Source of the DNA: Roseobacter sp. MH60115
GTDB taxonomy: Bacteria > Pseudomonadota > Alphaproteobacteria > Rhodobacterales > Rhodobacteraceae
Length of the DNA: 64,000 nt
Direction: 5' to 3'
Assembly: GCF_015644665.1 (NCBI RefSeq)
Contig: NZ_JADOBQ010000004.1
Coordinates: 69,501-133,500, forward strand
Shown: positions 63,782-64,000 of the stretch, in pieces
How the letters are laid out: each line of letters starts with the position of its first letter
Numbering within the stretch: the stretch's first letter is position 1
Notes under the pieces: generated by a model
Told to the model about the DNA's origin: nothing
Database searches by the model: none
What the model saw: only the letters and a program-made list of their open reading frames with translations
Position numbers and translations under genes: made by a program

Positions 63782-64000
63782 CTAGCTCGCCTGCCGCAAC
63801 ACGTCCAGAAAAGCAGGCCCAAATCTTTCCGCGCGTCGGTCACCCAGCAACCGTTCAAGCGCGGACGGATCCGCGGTACGCAATTGCGCCACCTTCGCCA
63901 GCAGGGACGCGGAGCAGCTCAGCGGTTTTTCCACCCCATCCGCGCCGCGTGCCAGATCCGCCTGCACCGCCAGCAACCGGTCGTAGACCGACCCGGCCGT
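63782..64000 (-). CDS. 3' fragment of an unidentified gene with HRDC-like C-terminus
   Basis: Seventy-two C-terminal residues are visible (frame stays open to the window edge). The end, SALERLLGDRRAERFGPAFLDVLRQA, resembles the last helices of an HRDC domain, as found at the end of RecQ helicases or RNase D. The identity cannot be confirmed because the catalytic part lies beyond the window. RecQ is my best guess, at low confidence. Confidence 0.5.
   Translation of the reverse strand, partial: TAGSVYDRLLAVQADLARGADGVEKPLSCSASLLAKVAQLRTADPSALERLLGDRRAERFGPAFLDVLRQAS

Overview
The window is GC-rich, densely coded alphaproteobacterial chromosome. A marine Roseobacter-clade member of the Rhodobacteraceae fits best. 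The indicators are a CcrM-type GANTC methyltransferase with GANTC sites in its own leader, an Irr-type iron box before a membrane-bound ferritin gene, GTTC-N7-GTTC (alphaproteobacterial) LexA boxes, DUF721/DUF2794/DUF6478/DUF1285/DUF4159 families, and a VPLPA-type sorting tail. I see no tRNA, rRNA, insertion sequence, integrase, prophage or CRISPR array. No intergenic stretch exceeds about 300 bases. Genus and species cannot be fixed from this window.

Layout. 1-6.5 kb: the 5' part of a CaiB/BaiF CoA-transferase, a DsbA-like thioredoxin and a DciA/DUF721 protein (minus strand), divergent mutY, an AlkB alkane hydroxylase, a single-domain response regulator, then ccrM and rnhB. 6.5-14.6 kb: small secreted proteins, a two-TM membrane protein ending in an OmpR-like winged helix, a VPLPA-CTERM surface protein, an HpaI-type aldolase, asd, a LysE exporter, and an inorganic-carbon operon (beta-carbonic anhydrase, SbtA, SbtB-like PII protein). 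14.6-20.2 kb: M17 aminopeptidase coupled to an NlpC/P60 endopeptidase, DUF2794, PaaI-PaaK and a DUF4399 protein. 20.2-24.7 kb: imuB behind a perfect LexA box, a TetR regulator, mbfA behind an Irr box, and an AEC transporter. 24.7-28.5 kb: five overlapping genes (S-formylglutathione hydrolase, DUF188, HAD phosphatase, ornithine-cyclodeaminase family, alpha/beta hydrolase), convergent with an MFS transporter. 29.9-39.3 kb: zapE, folC-accD, a CPBP protease, a very unusual ABC-exporter-like protein with a degenerate nucleotide-binding domain fused to a cyclic-nucleotide domain, and ilvD. 39.5-53.8 kb: a DUF6478 pair, the gpmI-envC-ctpA operon, dnaE2, small proteins, polA, a TIM-barrel protein and DUF1285. 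53.8-60.6 kb: a four-gene MoxR/DUF58/DUF4159/GATase-like operon. 60.7-64 kb: a hybrid histidine kinase, yaaA and the 3' end of a gene with an HRDC-like C-terminus.

Most of the content is housekeeping. The points most worth following are: (1) the SOS mutagenesis genes imuB and dnaE2 are about 23 kb apart on the same strand, each with its own candidate LexA box, no imuA beside either, and DnaE2 lacking its usual C-terminal OB-fold; (2) the 1,029-1,053 aa pseudo-ABC/cNMP protein in which every ATP-binding motif is degraded; (3) a membrane-anchored OmpR-like DNA-binding protein next to a small secreted protein; (4) an sbtA-sbtB-carbonic anhydrase operon; (5) a hydroxypyruvate-isomerase-like protein that has lost both catalytic glutamates; (6) three GANTC sites packed into the ccrM leader.
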